A program made the position numbers and the translations under genes. Shown in pieces: positions 30,006-39,455 of a stretch of DNA of 64,000 nt. Under the pieces are notes generated by a model that was not told the DNA's origin, ran no database searches, and saw only the letters and a list, made by a program, of their open reading frames with translations. The stretch is from Desulfobulbus rhabdoformis. GTDB taxonomy: Bacteria > Desulfobacterota > Desulfobulbia > Desulfobulbales > Desulfobulbaceae. How positions within the stretch are numbered: position 1 is the first letter of the stretch; every line of letters begins with the position of its first letter. The DNA lies in contig NZ_JAFFQA010000014.1 in NCBI RefSeq assembly GCF_016919065.1, forward strand, positions 1 to 64,000, given 5' to 3'.

Positions 30006-30023
30006 GGTTGTCTCCTCTCTTGC

Positions 30024-31454
30024 TTACAGCACCCAGGTATCTTTCGAGCCACCACCCTGAGAGGAATTAACCACCAGGGATCCCTTGGTTAAAGCCACAC
30101 GGGTCAAACCTCCGGGCTGCACATAGATATCCTTGCCAAAGAGTACGTACGGGCGCAGGTCAACGTGACGCCCTTCAATACCGTCTTCGACCAAAGTGGG
30201 GACGCGAGAGAGGGAAATCGTGGGCTGTGCCATATAATTGCGGGGTTCGGCCTTAATTTTCTCGGCAAAGGCGTCGCGCTCAGCCTGGGTGGAATGCGGG
30301 CCGACCAGCATGCCGTAGCCGCCGGATTCGTTAGCCGCCTTGACCACCAATTCATCGAGATGATCAAGCACGTAAGCCCGCTCCTTGTCCTCACGGCAGA
30401 TATAGGTGGGCACGTTGGCTAAAATGGGATCTTCACCGGTATAATATTTTATAATTTTGGGCACATAGGCATAGATCACCTTATCATCGGCAATGCCTGT
30501 CCCTGGGGCATTGGCCATGGCGAGCCGACCGGCCTTATAGACGCCCATGAGCCCTTTCACCCCCAAGAGTGAATCGGGGCGAAAGACCTCGGGGTCGAGA
30601 AAGTCATCATCCAGACGGCGATAGAGTACATCCACCCGCTTCAGCCCCTTGGTGGTGAGCATATGGACGTAGCCATCCGAAACAACCAAATCCTGGCCTT
30701 CCACCAGCTCAACCCCCATCTGCTGGGAGAGAAACGAATGCTCAAAATAGGCCGAGTTAAAGATTCCCGGGGTCAGTACGCCAATGGTGGGTTTTTTGAT
30801 ATGAGCCGGAGCAAGATATTCAAGCAAATCTAAAAGTTTGCTGGGGTAATTATCCACCGGTCGCACCTTGGAGGCCTCAAAAACCTGGGGAAAGGTCCGC
30901 TTAAGCACCTGCCTGTTTTCAAGAACGTAGGAAACACCGGAAGGGCAACGCAGATTGTCTTCCAGTACGTAGAACTTACCATCACCGCCCCTAACCAGGT
31001 CCGTTCCGGTGACATGACACCATATTTTTTTCGGCGGGGTAAATCCCTCGCACTCTTTGCGATAGGTCTTGCTGGAGAGAACGAGATCCTCAGGAACGAT
31101 CTTATCTTTAAGAATCTTTTTATCGTTATAAATATCCTGCAGGAACGCATTCAGGGCATAAATCCGTTGTTTCAAGCCGTCTTCTATGTGTTGCCAGTCA
31201 TCGGCGGGAACGATACGCGGGATAATATCAAAGGGAAAGATCTTTTCTGTCCCCTCCTCCCGACCATAGACATTAAAGGTAATTCCCATTTTGAGGAGTA
31301 AGGCTTCGGCAGCCTGCTGACGAATAGCCAGGTCACCTGGAGGCAATGAATTGATCTTATCAACCAAAAGCTGCGCCCCCGGTCGAGGTGTGCCGTCGGC
31401 TTCCATCAACTCGTCAAAGAATTCCCCTGGATCATATTGTGCAAAGGTCTCCAT
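30024..31454 (-). CDS. circularly permuted ATP-grasp type 2 protein
   Basis: First gene of the five-gene operon; 476 residues from ATG 31454, which follows GGGGGAGGAG. Upstream in-frame sequence to 31688 is not likely coding. Conserved blocks include DIIPRIVPADDWQHIEDGLKQR, VLEDNLRCPSGVSYVLENR, GVLTPGIFNSAYFEHSFLSQ, GVELVEGQDLVV and LVVKAANESGGYGM. The last resembles the nucleotide-binding segment of ATP-grasp ligases. It probably ligates an amino acid or peptide using ATP in the cytoplasm. Confidence 0.93.
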   Translation of the reverse strand: METFAQYDPGEFFDELMEADGTPRPGAQLLVDKINSLPPGDLAIRQQAAEALLLKMGITFNVYGREEGTEKIFPFDIIPRIVPADDWQHIEDGLKQRIYALNAFLQDIYNDKKILKDKIVPEDLVLSSKTYRKECEGFTPPKKIWCHVTGTDLVRGGDGKFYVLEDNLRCPSGVSYVLENRQVLKRTFPQVFEASKVRPVDNYPSKLLDLLEYLAPAHIKKPTIGVLTPGIFNSAYFEHSFLSQQMGVELVEGQDLVVSDGYVHMLTTKGLKRVDVLYRRLDDDFLDPEVFRPDSLLGVKGLMGVYKAGRLAMANAPGTGIADDKVIYAYVPKIIKYYTGEDPILANVPTYICREDKERAYVLDHLDELVVKAANESGGYGMLVGPHSTQAERDAFAEKIKAEPRNYMAQPTISLSRVPTLVEDGIEGRHVDLRPYVLFGKDIYVQPGGLTRVALTKGSLVVNSSQGGGSKDTWVL

Positions 31455-32001
31455 ACGTAATACTCCTCCCCCTTCTCTGTGGTGTGATGGAGATAGTCCT
31501 GAACTTATCAGCATCGGATCTGCTGGTTTTCTCGTCTGCAACCAACGCCTTCGGCGCAATACCACCGTTTGCCACTCATTCAGGATAGTACAAGGTTCAC
31601 ATAAAACACTACCATGAAAAGTCTTTTTTCCATGGAGGTTGCCAGCTTTGTTTTGTCCAGAGTCTTTCTCCTTCCTGCTCAATGGCACCTATCCCACGAT
31701 CCTTGTGACGGATAAGGGAAGTCTGCATGCACAAAAACACGGAGAAGAAAAATGGACATGGTGCTTTCTAGCAACTCTTGATCCATACAGCCCACTTTAC
31801 CTCAACCCACTGATTTCAAATGTTATTTACAAAAATTATCCTCCAGCAGGTTGCTTCGTTTATGAAAAACTTGTCTCTTTTATATTCGTAAATTAACAAA
31901 AATGAAAACCTGGACAAACAAACAATCTTTTTAGGTTGTTTTATAATTAACAACCTTTTATGGTTTATTCAGTACTTTTCATATTGAAGGAGTAAAAGAT
32001 T
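31455..32001. other. divergent intergenic region (operon promoter region)
   Basis: About 550 bases lie between the operon start and the SatD-like gene. The right part (31840-31990) is AT-rich. GAAGGAG lies 9 bases before the TTG start at 32002. No gene is recognised; promoters for both directions are expected here. Confidence 0.4.
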
Positions 32002-32703
32002 TTGGGACAAATACAGGCGGTCATCACTGGCGATGTCAACGGTTCTTCAAAATTAAATGCACAGACTGCGCGCTCTCTAGTAGGAGTCCTGCAACAATGC
32101 TATGAGATAACAGCCAAACGTCTCCCGCAGGCCCAACTTGCGGGGTTCACCCCATTTCGAGGCGATGCCTTTCAGTTTCTTGTGGGCCAGCCAACACTGG
32201 CACCACGCTCGGCCCTGCTCTTTCGAGCCCTCCTCATTTTTCATGGTGCTCAGGAAATACACCAAAAGCTACAGGCTGGGGTTGCAATAGGCTTTGGCAG
32301 TGTGGACTTTGCTCCTGATGATCTATCAGCAGCAGGCGGAGGGCAGGCCTACACCCGCTCGGGGAAACGGCTCGACAAACTTCGGCGCAGAATTCCCGGC
32401 ATGGGGGTCTCCGGCTTAGGCAAGGCTGATGCCTACCTGGATAGCCTGCTGGGGCTCACCGATACCCTTATTCATAAGTGGACTGCTCTGCAGGCACGCG
32501 CAGTCTCCTATGCGCTCCTTGGGTACAGCCAGGGGGAAATAGGGAAAGTCTGGGCCCCACCCATTTCCCAACAAGCTGTCAACAAACACTTGCGGGCTGC
32601 AGGCTGGCCAGGTATTGAACCTGCACTACACTGGGCAGAAACATTCATTGAAAGCCATATTCAGGTTCAGTCAAACTCCACAAAGGGTTCACCTGCCCGA
32701 TGA
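32002..32703 (+). CDS. SatD-like regulatory protein
   Basis: The 233-residue protein begins VITGDVNGSSKLNAQ, like the SatD family (xITGDIxxS), which resembles a degenerate nucleotide-cyclase fold. Its C-terminal part (ALLGYSQGEIGKVWAPPISQQAVNKHLRAAGW) reads as a helix-turn-helix, so DNA binding is plausible. The start is TTG at 32002 behind GAAGGAG; no ATG fits. It overlaps the DUF3307 gene by 4 bases (ATGA). SatD-like and DUF3307 genes are often paired, which supports both calls. Confidence 0.78.
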   Translation: MGQIQAVITGDVNGSSKLNAQTARSLVGVLQQCYEITAKRLPQAQLAGFTPFRGDAFQFLVGQPTLAPRSALLFRALLIFHGAQEIHQKLQAGVAIGFGSVDFAPDDLSAAGGGQAYTRSGKRLDKLRRRIPGMGVSGLGKADAYLDSLLGLTDTLIHKWTALQARAVSYALLGYSQGEIGKVWAPPISQQAVNKHLRAAGWPGIEPALHWAETFIESHIQVQSNSTKGSPAR

Positions 32704-33521
32704 TACAATTCGATACCCAACTTCTGGCACTGATCTGTGGTCATTTTTGCGGTGATTTTATACTGCAGTCAGAAAGAATGGTGACTCTGAAACAGACACA
32801 CTCTCTCTGGATGTGCGCCCATGCGGCAATAGTTGCCCTTATCACCTGGCTGCTCTTGGGAAATCTGAGCGCCTGGTGGCTCATGACTATTATTGCGGCC
32901 ACGCATCTACTCATTGATACGTACAAAATCCGCATCAACTCAGAGCGAATGCAGACAGCAGCAGTTCCCCCCGGTGCAGCAGAACAACGTACCGGTGATA
33001 ATGCATCAAACAGTCACTACAGCCGTATTTTTTTCTGGTTCTTTTTTGATCAGGCACTCCATCTTCTTGTGCTCATCCTGCTCTGGTCACTGCTGCGAAG
33101 CGACTCCGGCAGCCTCTTTGCTTATAACAGCTGGAGCCTTCTTTGGGGAAGTGACTACAGCAAAGCACTCATCCTTGTAACAGGCCTTGCATTGGGAGTC
33201 TGTGCTGTAGGGGTCGTGCTTAAAATGCAAATGGCTCAATTAGCATCGGCCCTACCGAACATATCGTCCAGAGGACTCCCCAGGGGAGGAAAAACCATAG
33301 GAACCCTTGAACGGCTGCTGGTTTTTCTTTTTGTATTAGCAGGCAGACCTGAGGGGATTGGTTTTGTCGTTGCGGCGAAATCAGTTTTTCGTATTGGCGA
33401 TCTTACCAACAGAGCTGAAAGAGATCAGGCTGAATACATCATGATTGGCACACTAAGGAGTTTTACCTATGCCCTTGTTTTTGCTTTTACCACCCAGTGG
33501 TTGATACGACAGGTGGGATGA
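32700..33521 (+). CDS. DUF3307 membrane protein
   Basis: The 273-residue protein has about six hydrophobic segments and the DUF3307 N-terminus (LLALICGHFCGDFILQSERM, and THLLIDTYKIRI at the end of the third helix). The function of the family is unknown. Translation is coupled to the SatD-like gene. The C-terminal part (ERLLVFLFVLAGRPEGIGFVVAAKSVFR) is a second conserved membrane region. Confidence 0.82.
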   Translation: MIQFDTQLLALICGHFCGDFILQSERMVTLKQTHSLWMCAHAAIVALITWLLLGNLSAWWLMTIIAATHLLIDTYKIRINSERMQTAAVPPGAAEQRTGDNASNSHYSRIFFWFFFDQALHLLVLILLWSLLRSDSGSLFAYNSWSLLWGSDYSKALILVTGLALGVCAVGVVLKMQMAQLASALPNISSRGLPRGGKTIGTLERLLVFLFVLAGRPEGIGFVVAAKSVFRIGDLTNRAERDQAEYIMIGTLRSFTYALVFAFTTQWLIRQVG

Positions 33522-33644
33522 TTGCCCGATACAGCCTGGCATTGCCCCTTTTTATTGAAAATGGGCTGAGAATATTTTCGTGGTAAATTTATTTTTTTTG
33601 GTGCACCATAGGAACGATCCCTTACCCCTACAACAGATGGTGCA

Positions 33645-34541
33645 ATGAAAAATCAGGATAAAATATTTAACCAATTAAAAAAATCCCTCGCCTCCGAATA
33701 TGGAGGGCTCCCCATATTCAGCGCAGTTTCAGTTCGTTTGCAGTTAGAACTCATTAAAGATGAACCTGACCTCCAACTCATTGAACAACTCATTATAGAT
33801 GATCAGTCCCTCTCCAGTAATATTCTCAAGCTTTCCAACTCGTCTCTTTACGCAGGGCTCGTTCAGATACGCACGGTAAAAAATGCAATTATCCGTTTAG
33901 GCATGGCTGAAATCATGCATGTGGTCTGCATTGATATCAACAACAACCTTTTCTCATCGCCGGATAAACAAATCGATGATCTCATGAAAAAACTCTGGAC
34001 GCACTCCGTGGCCTGTGCGTATGGAGCCGCCCTCTTGACCACCATGCTTGAAGATGAAGACGTCAAAAGAGAAGAGGCATTTTCCGCGGGTCTCTTCCAC
34101 GATATTGGCAAATTGCTTATTCTCAAAGTTATAGAAACAAAGAAGAAATTTTATAAAGTCCTGGATATGCCCGAGGAGGATCTTCTTGAGGCCATTGCCA
34201 AGCTTCACGCCGCGCACGGCCACCTGCTCATGGAACGGATGAAATTGCCCAAGATCTACCCCGTCATAGCCCGAGATCACCACGTCAAACGCTTTGATAC
34301 CGACAATACCTTGCTTGTCATTGTACGTATCGCCAACCTCATCTGCCATAAACTCTGCATGGGCATAGTCGAAGAGCCCGATATCGACGTCATGGAGAGC
34401 GATGAAGTCGCGGCCCTCAATTTAACAAAGCCGGTGATCCTTCGCGTACAGCATTTTCTGCGGCATAATCAGACCATCAAAGAATTGATCGAAGGGCCTC
34501 CAGCCGATGAAGAACAGACCCCAATCTCCCTGGAGCCGTAA
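33645..34541 (+). CDS. HDOD-domain signalling protein
   Basis: The 298-residue protein carries one HDOD domain, with LPIFSAVSVRLQLELI at the start, LSSNILKLSNSSLYAG, then the TVKNAIIRLGM motif and FHDIGKLLI. It keeps the HD pair but not a full set of HD phosphohydrolase metal ligands that I can see. HDOD proteins act in c-di-GMP, stress and motility networks as scaffolds. It lies between the DUF3307 gene and a protease and is probably in its own unit. Confidence 0.9.
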   Translation: MKNQDKIFNQLKKSLASEYGGLPIFSAVSVRLQLELIKDEPDLQLIEQLIIDDQSLSSNILKLSNSSLYAGLVQIRTVKNAIIRLGMAEIMHVVCIDINNNLFSSPDKQIDDLMKKLWTHSVACAYGAALLTTMLEDEDVKREEAFSAGLFHDIGKLLILKVIETKKKFYKVLDMPEEDLLEAIAKLHAAHGHLLMERMKLPKIYPVIARDHHVKRFDTDNTLLVIVRIANLICHKLCMGIVEEPDIDVMESDEVAALNLTKPVILRVQHFLRHNQTIKELIEGPPADEEQTPISLEP

Positions 34542-34562
34542 CACCCTTTATTCAAGATGCCC
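34542..34562. mobile_element. solo MITE end
   Basis: CACCCTTTATTCAAGATGCCC directly after the HDOD stop matches the family terminal repeat (reverse: GGGCATCTTGAATAAA). No opposite end is found nearby, so it is a remnant, or the 3' tail of the HDOD gene was created by an insertion and later deletion. Confidence 0.4.
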
Positions 34563-34619
34563 TCAAATTGATACTGTTCAACGATCACACTCCGTCACGA
34601 ATTCAGGATATCTTCTCTC

Positions 34620-35792
34620 ATGGCACCAACAGTTACCTGTCCCAAATGTAAGCATGAACAGACAAGCACCAAGGAGTGCGAATCTTGTGGCCTTATTTTT
34701 GCCAAATACGCCCAGGTCCAGCAACGAAACAGAGAACAAGCCCAACAAGAGGCCCAAGAGGCTCCCTCACAAACCAGCAGGCTGCCTCTAATTCTCGTGC
34801 TCGTGCTGGTAGCCACCGTGGCAGGCTCTGCTGGCTTCTACTTTGCCACCCAAGACAAAGCTGCTGAAGCCCCGAATCTCGCAGGGAGTTCGCAGCCCAT
34901 GGAGCAACCACTACAGACGCAGCAGTCGCCCGCGGCTCCCTCCAGCCCAACGCTGGCGACGGCCAATCAGTCGCAAAAAGCCGCTCCTGTTGCGAACCAA
35001 TCCATCCAGTCCATCAATCGTGCAAAGCAGGCCACCGTTGCCATTGAAACGCCCTGGGGGAAGGGATCTGGATTTTTTATCACAGACACCACCGTTGTCA
35101 CCAACAAGCATGTCGTCCATCCCCTACCAAAACAAATAGAACAACTGCGGGAAAAACTGACCACCAGCAGACGCCTGATCACTCTGGAGCAGGAAAAACT
35201 GGCCCGTTATCGTGCCCAACTTGAACAAACAACCGACACCGCCAGTCGTTTGCAGCTCATGATCATCATCAAGGAAATAGAGCAGCAACTGGCCGAGGTG
35301 CTTCCCAAACAGGATCTTGCCGAAAATCGTTTGCGCAATATGGAGTCACCTCTGATCAGTTCAGAAATCAAAATCTTTCTTATCGATGGTACAGAACTCA
35401 GTGCCAGCGCGACCCAGCTCAGTCCCACGCACGACTTGGCCCTGCTCACCGCATACACCTCCGGTGCCGTCCCCCTGCCGGCCGCCCCTCACAATGCAAT
35501 TTTACAACAGGGACAGCGGGTCTTTACCATTGGCAATCCCGTGGGGTTGCGCAACACCATAACTGCCGGTATTTTTTCAGGGTATCGTAAGCATATAACG
35601 ACAGGAGAGCTCATGCTTCAGACCGATGCCCCCATCAATCCTGGCAACAGCGGGGGACCACTTATTGACGAGCAGGGACGAGTGCACGGCATTAACACCA
35701 TGATTATTCGCAACACCCAAGGCATTGGATTTGCCATTCCTATCCAGCGGGTCTTTGAAGAGTTTTCCATTACCCCCGGGAACACCTGGTAA
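34620..35792 (+). CDS. membrane-anchored trypsin-like serine protease with zinc ribbon
   Basis: The 390-residue protein starts with a zinc ribbon (CPKC and CESC, about residues 7-23), then a coiled Gln/Glu-rich stretch, one membrane helix (about 57-77), a Pro/Gln-rich linker and a periplasmic trypsin-fold domain. The triad is His164 (TNKHVV), Asp272 (THDLALL) and Ser344 (GNSGGPL). A coiled-coil insertion (about 175-245) splits the protease domain between His and Asp. It resembles HtrA-type proteases but lacks a PDZ domain. A quality-control role is likely. Confidence 0.9.
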   Translation: MAPTVTCPKCKHEQTSTKECESCGLIFAKYAQVQQRNREQAQQEAQEAPSQTSRLPLILVLVLVATVAGSAGFYFATQDKAAEAPNLAGSSQPMEQPLQTQQSPAAPSSPTLATANQSQKAAPVANQSIQSINRAKQATVAIETPWGKGSGFFITDTTVVTNKHVVHPLPKQIEQLREKLTTSRRLITLEQEKLARYRAQLEQTTDTASRLQLMIIIKEIEQQLAEVLPKQDLAENRLRNMESPLISSEIKIFLIDGTELSASATQLSPTHDLALLTAYTSGAVPLPAAPHNAILQQGQRVFTIGNPVGLRNTITAGIFSGYRKHITTGELMLQTDAPINPGNSGGPLIDEQGRVHGINTMIIRNTQGIGFAIPIQRVFEEFSITPGNTW

Positions 35793-35794
35793 GT

Positions 35795-36490
35795 TTGCCT
35801 CGTTCCATGTCCTTTTCCCTTCCAGTTGATCGCGCGCCTCAATGCCCCCTCTGCGAGCAGGCAGGCAGCAAACAATCCATCCAGGGACCGGATGCTCGGA
35901 GCTACCTGCACTGCCCTCGCTGCCACCTGATCTTTGTTGCAGCAAACCATCTCCCCAGCCCAAATGAAGAGCGACTCCGCTACCTGCAGCATAACAATTC
36001 AGCAGATGATTCTGGCTACGTTTCCTTTCTTGAATCAATGCTCCTGCCACTCCTGCCCAAGCTCCAACCGGGGATTCGTGGCCTGGATTACGGCTGCGGA
36101 CCCCAGCCGGTTTTAGCCGAACTCATGCGTGCGCGAGGCTTCAATTGTGAAGTCTACGATCCCTTTTTTTTCGCAAGCGAACCGCAGCCACCGTATGATT
36201 TCGTCCTCTCCACCGAATGTTTTGAGCATTTTCATCATCCCCGCCAGGATATTGGGCGCATCTGCACGCTCCTTGCACCTTCCGCCTGGCTTGGCATCAT
36301 GACGGAACTCTGGCAGACAGCGGAAGCCTTTGCCACCTGGTCCTATGCCCGGGATACCACCCATGTGGTCTTTTATCACCAGAAGACCCTGCATTTTTTA
36401 ACAGACCTCTTTCCTCTGGAACTCCATTTCTGTGACCGACGACGTGTGTCCCTGTTTCGAAAAAAATTCCTCACGAATTCAGGAAGGTAA
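35795..36490 (+). CDS. class I SAM-dependent methyltransferase with zinc-binding N-terminus
   Basis: The product of about 231 residues has an N-terminal four-cysteine site (CPLC and CPRC) followed by a Rossmann-type methyltransferase domain with GLDYGCGPQPVLAELMR (motif I) and FDFVLSTECFEHFHHP-type motif IV text (YDFVLSTECFEHF). Such proteins modify small molecules or tRNA. It starts 2 bases after the protease stop, from TTG 35795, or from ATG 35807 four codons later; neither has a strong ribosome binding site, so translation may be coupled to the protease gene. Confidence 0.82.
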   Translation: MPRSMSFSLPVDRAPQCPLCEQAGSKQSIQGPDARSYLHCPRCHLIFVAANHLPSPNEERLRYLQHNNSADDSGYVSFLESMLLPLLPKLQPGIRGLDYGCGPQPVLAELMRARGFNCEVYDPFFFASEPQPPYDFVLSTECFEHFHHPRQDIGRICTLLAPSAWLGIMTELWQTAEAFATWSYARDTTHVVFYHQKTLHFLTDLFPLELHFCDRRRVSLFRKKFLTNSGR

Positions 36491-37035
36491 TTTTCTTCAT
36501 TTCAATCTGACGAGTGACGAGAAGTCTCAAAAAAGGCGAAAATATAGAGAAAAAAATACTTATCCCTGTTTTTTTCTCAAATGATCAGGAACTCTTTCGC
36601 CGCCTTCGCCTCAATCAGAGGAGAGACCAAATTTCAGGACGATAGACATTATTTCACTTCTATTGGTCGTACATTGAAGAGCGCCCTTCGTCCCTTTTAT
36701 TTCTTTTTTTCTTATCCTTTTCCAGATTTTCCCTTGTTCAATGTTTTCATAACCGTGTATGTTCGCAGCGTTTCAAGTTGACGATAAAATCTTAAGGGCA
36801 CCTTGAATATTTGCTGTTACTGCCGTCTTTGGCAGGGCACGCATTCACTTTCCACGGAAGAGAATAACATTCCGATGGATTTTTTTTGTGTTTTTGTTCC
36901 TTACTCAGCAGTCTCCCCCTGATTTCCATAGGTTGCACGCGTGGTATTCGCCATCCGTCGAGGATTCAGGGTCCATTCAAGTCCCCATTTTTATTAACTA
37001 TAGACCCATAGCGGTTGCTGCCATGGAGTTCCCGC
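36491..37035. mobile_element. intergenic region with a degenerate MITE (36796-36986)
   Basis: At 36796 GGGCACCTTGAATATTTGC resembles the MITE left end, including the adjacent TGTTACTGCC (family CTTTTTCTGCC). At 36973-36986 CCATTCAAGTCCCC resembles the right end. Just before the right end GAGGATTCAGG resembles the right end of element B (GGATTCAGG). The copy may therefore be an old version of the nested arrangement at 62404-62721. No gene is recognised in 36491-37035. The promoter of the following operon should lie close to 37000. Confidence 0.35.
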
Positions 37036-37494
37036 ATGCCCTCTGAACAACATTCACTGGAGGCTATTCTCTCTCAGTATGCTCAGAACCGAGACAGCCT
37101 TATTCCACTGTTGCAGGATATTCAGGAACAGTTTCAGTATCTTGCACCCGAGGCGATTGCTGCTGTCGCAGCGCACCTGAACCTTTCGGAAAACGATGTC
37201 TACGGTGTAGCCACCTTTTACGCCCAGTTTCGCTTTGTGCCCCCCGGCCTGCACCACATAAGAGTCTGCGAAGGAACGGCCTGCCACGTCCGCGGCTCTG
37301 ACCGCATTCTCGAATCCATCTCCCGTTCAACGGGTATTGCCCCCGGCCAGACCAGTGAAGACGGAAAATTCAGCCTGGAGCGGGTAGCCTGCTTTGGCTC
37401 CTGCGCCCTGGCACCGGTGGTAGTAGTGGACGACAAGGTTTACGGTCGTATGACCGCACCCAAAACGCAAAAGCTCATTGAGGAGAAGAAATGA
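37036..37494 (+). CDS. NuoE-like [2Fe-2S] subunit of a Nuo/Nfn-type oxidoreductase
   Basis: The 152-residue thioredoxin-fold subunit carries the [2Fe-2S] ligands in CEGTACHVRG and VACFGSCALAP. It is like NuoE, HndA or HydC, which pass electrons from the flavin subunit. The ATG at 37036 is selected because GGAG lies 7 bases upstream; an in-frame TTG at 37015 is weaker. Its stop overlaps the NuoF-like start (ATGA), so the two subunits are made together. Confidence 0.93.
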   Translation: MPSEQHSLEAILSQYAQNRDSLIPLLQDIQEQFQYLAPEAIAAVAAHLNLSENDVYGVATFYAQFRFVPPGLHHIRVCEGTACHVRGSDRILESISRSTGIAPGQTSEDGKFSLERVACFGSCALAPVVVVDDKVYGRMTAPKTQKLIEEKK

Positions 37495-39344
37495 GTTTTA
37501 AAGGGCGACAACAACAGGCCCAGGCCATCTGGGAACAATTCACCCAGCCCGGACGTTTACGGGTCTTGATTGGATCGGCCACCTGCGGACGTGCCGCAGG
37601 AGCACTTGAGGTCAAACAGGCTTTTCACGAGGCCCTTGCCGAGGCCAATCTTACGGAAACAACCGATGTGGTCGAGGTTGGCTGTCTGGGTATGTGTTTT
37701 GCCGAGGTCCTGGTCGAACTACGTGGCTCAGATGGAACACGTGTGCTCTATCAGGGAGTTGAACCTCGCCATGTCAAAGACCTTGTCCAGGCCCAACTGA
37801 TTAATGATGAAGTGTATGCGCCCCTGGCCCTGGCAATGATGGGAGAAAGTGGCACGGAAATCCCCGCCTTTGACAAACTGGCCATGATTGCGCCCCAGGT
37901 GCGAGTCGTGCTACGCAACTGCGGCATTATTGACCCCACCGACATCGATCATTATCTGGCGCGTGGCGGCTACAGCGGCATGGCCCGCGCTTTTGAGCTT
38001 GGTCCAGATCAGGTGATTGAAGAGATGAAGGGTTCCGGCCTGCGCGGTCGCGGTGGCGCTGGTTTTCCCACAGGGGTTAAGTGGGGCTTTGCCCGCAGCT
38101 CGGTGGCGGATCAGAAGTATGTCATCTGTAACGCCGACGAGGGCGATCCCGGTGCCTTCATGGACCGCTCGGTACTGGAGGGCGATCCCCATGCTGTGCT
38201 GGAAGGACTGCTCATCGCCGGATACGCCATCGGTGCCACCATCGGCTATGTCTACTGTCGCGCCGAATACCCACTTGCCATTGAACGGTTGCAGGGAGCA
38301 ATCGAGCAGATGCACCAGGAGGGCTTTCTTGGCAGCAACATTCTGGGCTCCGGCTTTGATTTTGAAATCAAGATCAAAAAAGGTGCCGGCGCCTTTGTCT
38401 GCGGCGAGGAAACCTCGCTGATGCAGTCCATTGAAGGCAAACGCGGCATGCCGCTTTCCAAACCACCCTTCCCTGCGGTTTCCGGACTCTTTGGTAAACC
38501 CACCAACATCAACAACGTTGAGACTCTGGCAGCTGTCTCCGCCATTTTGGAGAAAGGAGCTGACTGGTATTCGGGCTATGGTACGGAAAAAAGCCGAGGG
38601 ACCAAGACCTTTGCCCTGGCAGGAAAAATTACTCGCACCGGATTGATCGAGGTGCCCATGGGGATCGCGCTCTCCACCATTATTGATGATATCGGTGGCG
38701 GCGTACTCGATGGGAAGCCTTTCAAGGCGGTGCAGACCGGTGGCCCCTCGGGAGGTTGTATTCCTGCCCAGTTTTTTGATCTGCCCGTTGATTACGAGCA
38801 CCTGGCCGAGGTGGGCTCCATCATGGGCTCCGGCGGCATGATCGTCATTGACCAGGAATCCTGCATGGTGGATATGGCCCGCTACTTTCTCACCTTCACC
38901 GAGAACGAAAGTTGCGGCAAATGTGTCCCCTGTCGCATGGGCACCCAGCACCTGCTGCGCATCCTCACCGCTATTACCCAAGGGAAAGGAACCATCGACC
39001 AGATCGAAACCTTGCGCAAAATCGGTGACACCATGAAAAAGGCATCGCTCTGCGGCTTAGGTCAGACGGCGGCCAATCCGGTGTTGACCACGCTTCGCTA
39101 TTTTGAAGATGAGTACCGGGCCCACATCGAAGAGAACCGATGTCCGGCCGGAGCCTGCCGCGCCCTAATTACTTTTTCCATCGATGCGGCTACCTGTACC
39201 GGCTGCGGCGCCTGCAAGCGTGCCTGCCCGGTTGATGCCATCAGCGGTGAGAAAAAGCAGCCGCACAGCATCGATGAAAGCCTCTGCATCCAGTGCGGTT
39301 CCTGCCGCCAGGTGTGCAAATTTGACTCGGTCCACGTTCAATAA
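37491..39344 (+). CDS. NuoF-like NADH-binding subunit with ferredoxin domains
   Basis: The 617-residue protein has an N-terminal thioredoxin-like [2Fe-2S] domain (SATCGRAAGA, VGCLGMCFAE), the NADH/FMN core (GRGGAGFPTGVKWGF, NADEGDPGAFMDR), a C-terminal [4Fe-4S] site (ESCGKCVPCRMG and CGLGQTA) and two [4Fe-4S] ferredoxin motifs (CTGCGACKRACPVDA, CIQCGSCRQVCKFDS). This architecture matches HydB/HndC/StnB-type subunits, the FMN-containing bifurcating core of HydABC and Stn complexes. It likely oxidises or reduces NADH and exchanges electrons with ferredoxin. Confidence 0.95.
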   Translation: MSFKGRQQQAQAIWEQFTQPGRLRVLIGSATCGRAAGALEVKQAFHEALAEANLTETTDVVEVGCLGMCFAEVLVELRGSDGTRVLYQGVEPRHVKDLVQAQLINDEVYAPLALAMMGESGTEIPAFDKLAMIAPQVRVVLRNCGIIDPTDIDHYLARGGYSGMARAFELGPDQVIEEMKGSGLRGRGGAGFPTGVKWGFARSSVADQKYVICNADEGDPGAFMDRSVLEGDPHAVLEGLLIAGYAIGATIGYVYCRAEYPLAIERLQGAIEQMHQEGFLGSNILGSGFDFEIKIKKGAGAFVCGEETSLMQSIEGKRGMPLSKPPFPAVSGLFGKPTNINNVETLAAVSAILEKGADWYSGYGTEKSRGTKTFALAGKITRTGLIEVPMGIALSTIIDDIGGGVLDGKPFKAVQTGGPSGGCIPAQFFDLPVDYEHLAEVGSIMGSGGMIVIDQESCMVDMARYFLTFTENESCGKCVPCRMGTQHLLRILTAITQGKGTIDQIETLRKIGDTMKKASLCGLGQTAANPVLTTLRYFEDEYRAHIEENRCPAGACRALITFSIDAATCTGCGACKRACPVDAISGEKKQPHSIDESLCIQCGSCRQVCKFDSVHVQ

Positions 39345-39455
39345 CCGCTGAATACAGATAAGAAAATACCCTGGATTGGTCAGTGCAGCGATTGCTGTCA
39401 ATGACGCACAGCTTCTTCTACCGGGGTGAGATATACGTTGAATCAAGGAGAACAC

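Noticed and set aside
36581..36781. Plus-strand frame of 66 codons after the methyltransferase gene
   Set aside because: Aromatic-rich random-looking text with no ribosome binding site or family resemblance.
37911..38981. Long minus-strand open frame (356 codons) opposite the NuoF-like gene
   Set aside because: Antisense shadow of conserved NuoF motifs; low-complexity Gly/Ala/His composition.
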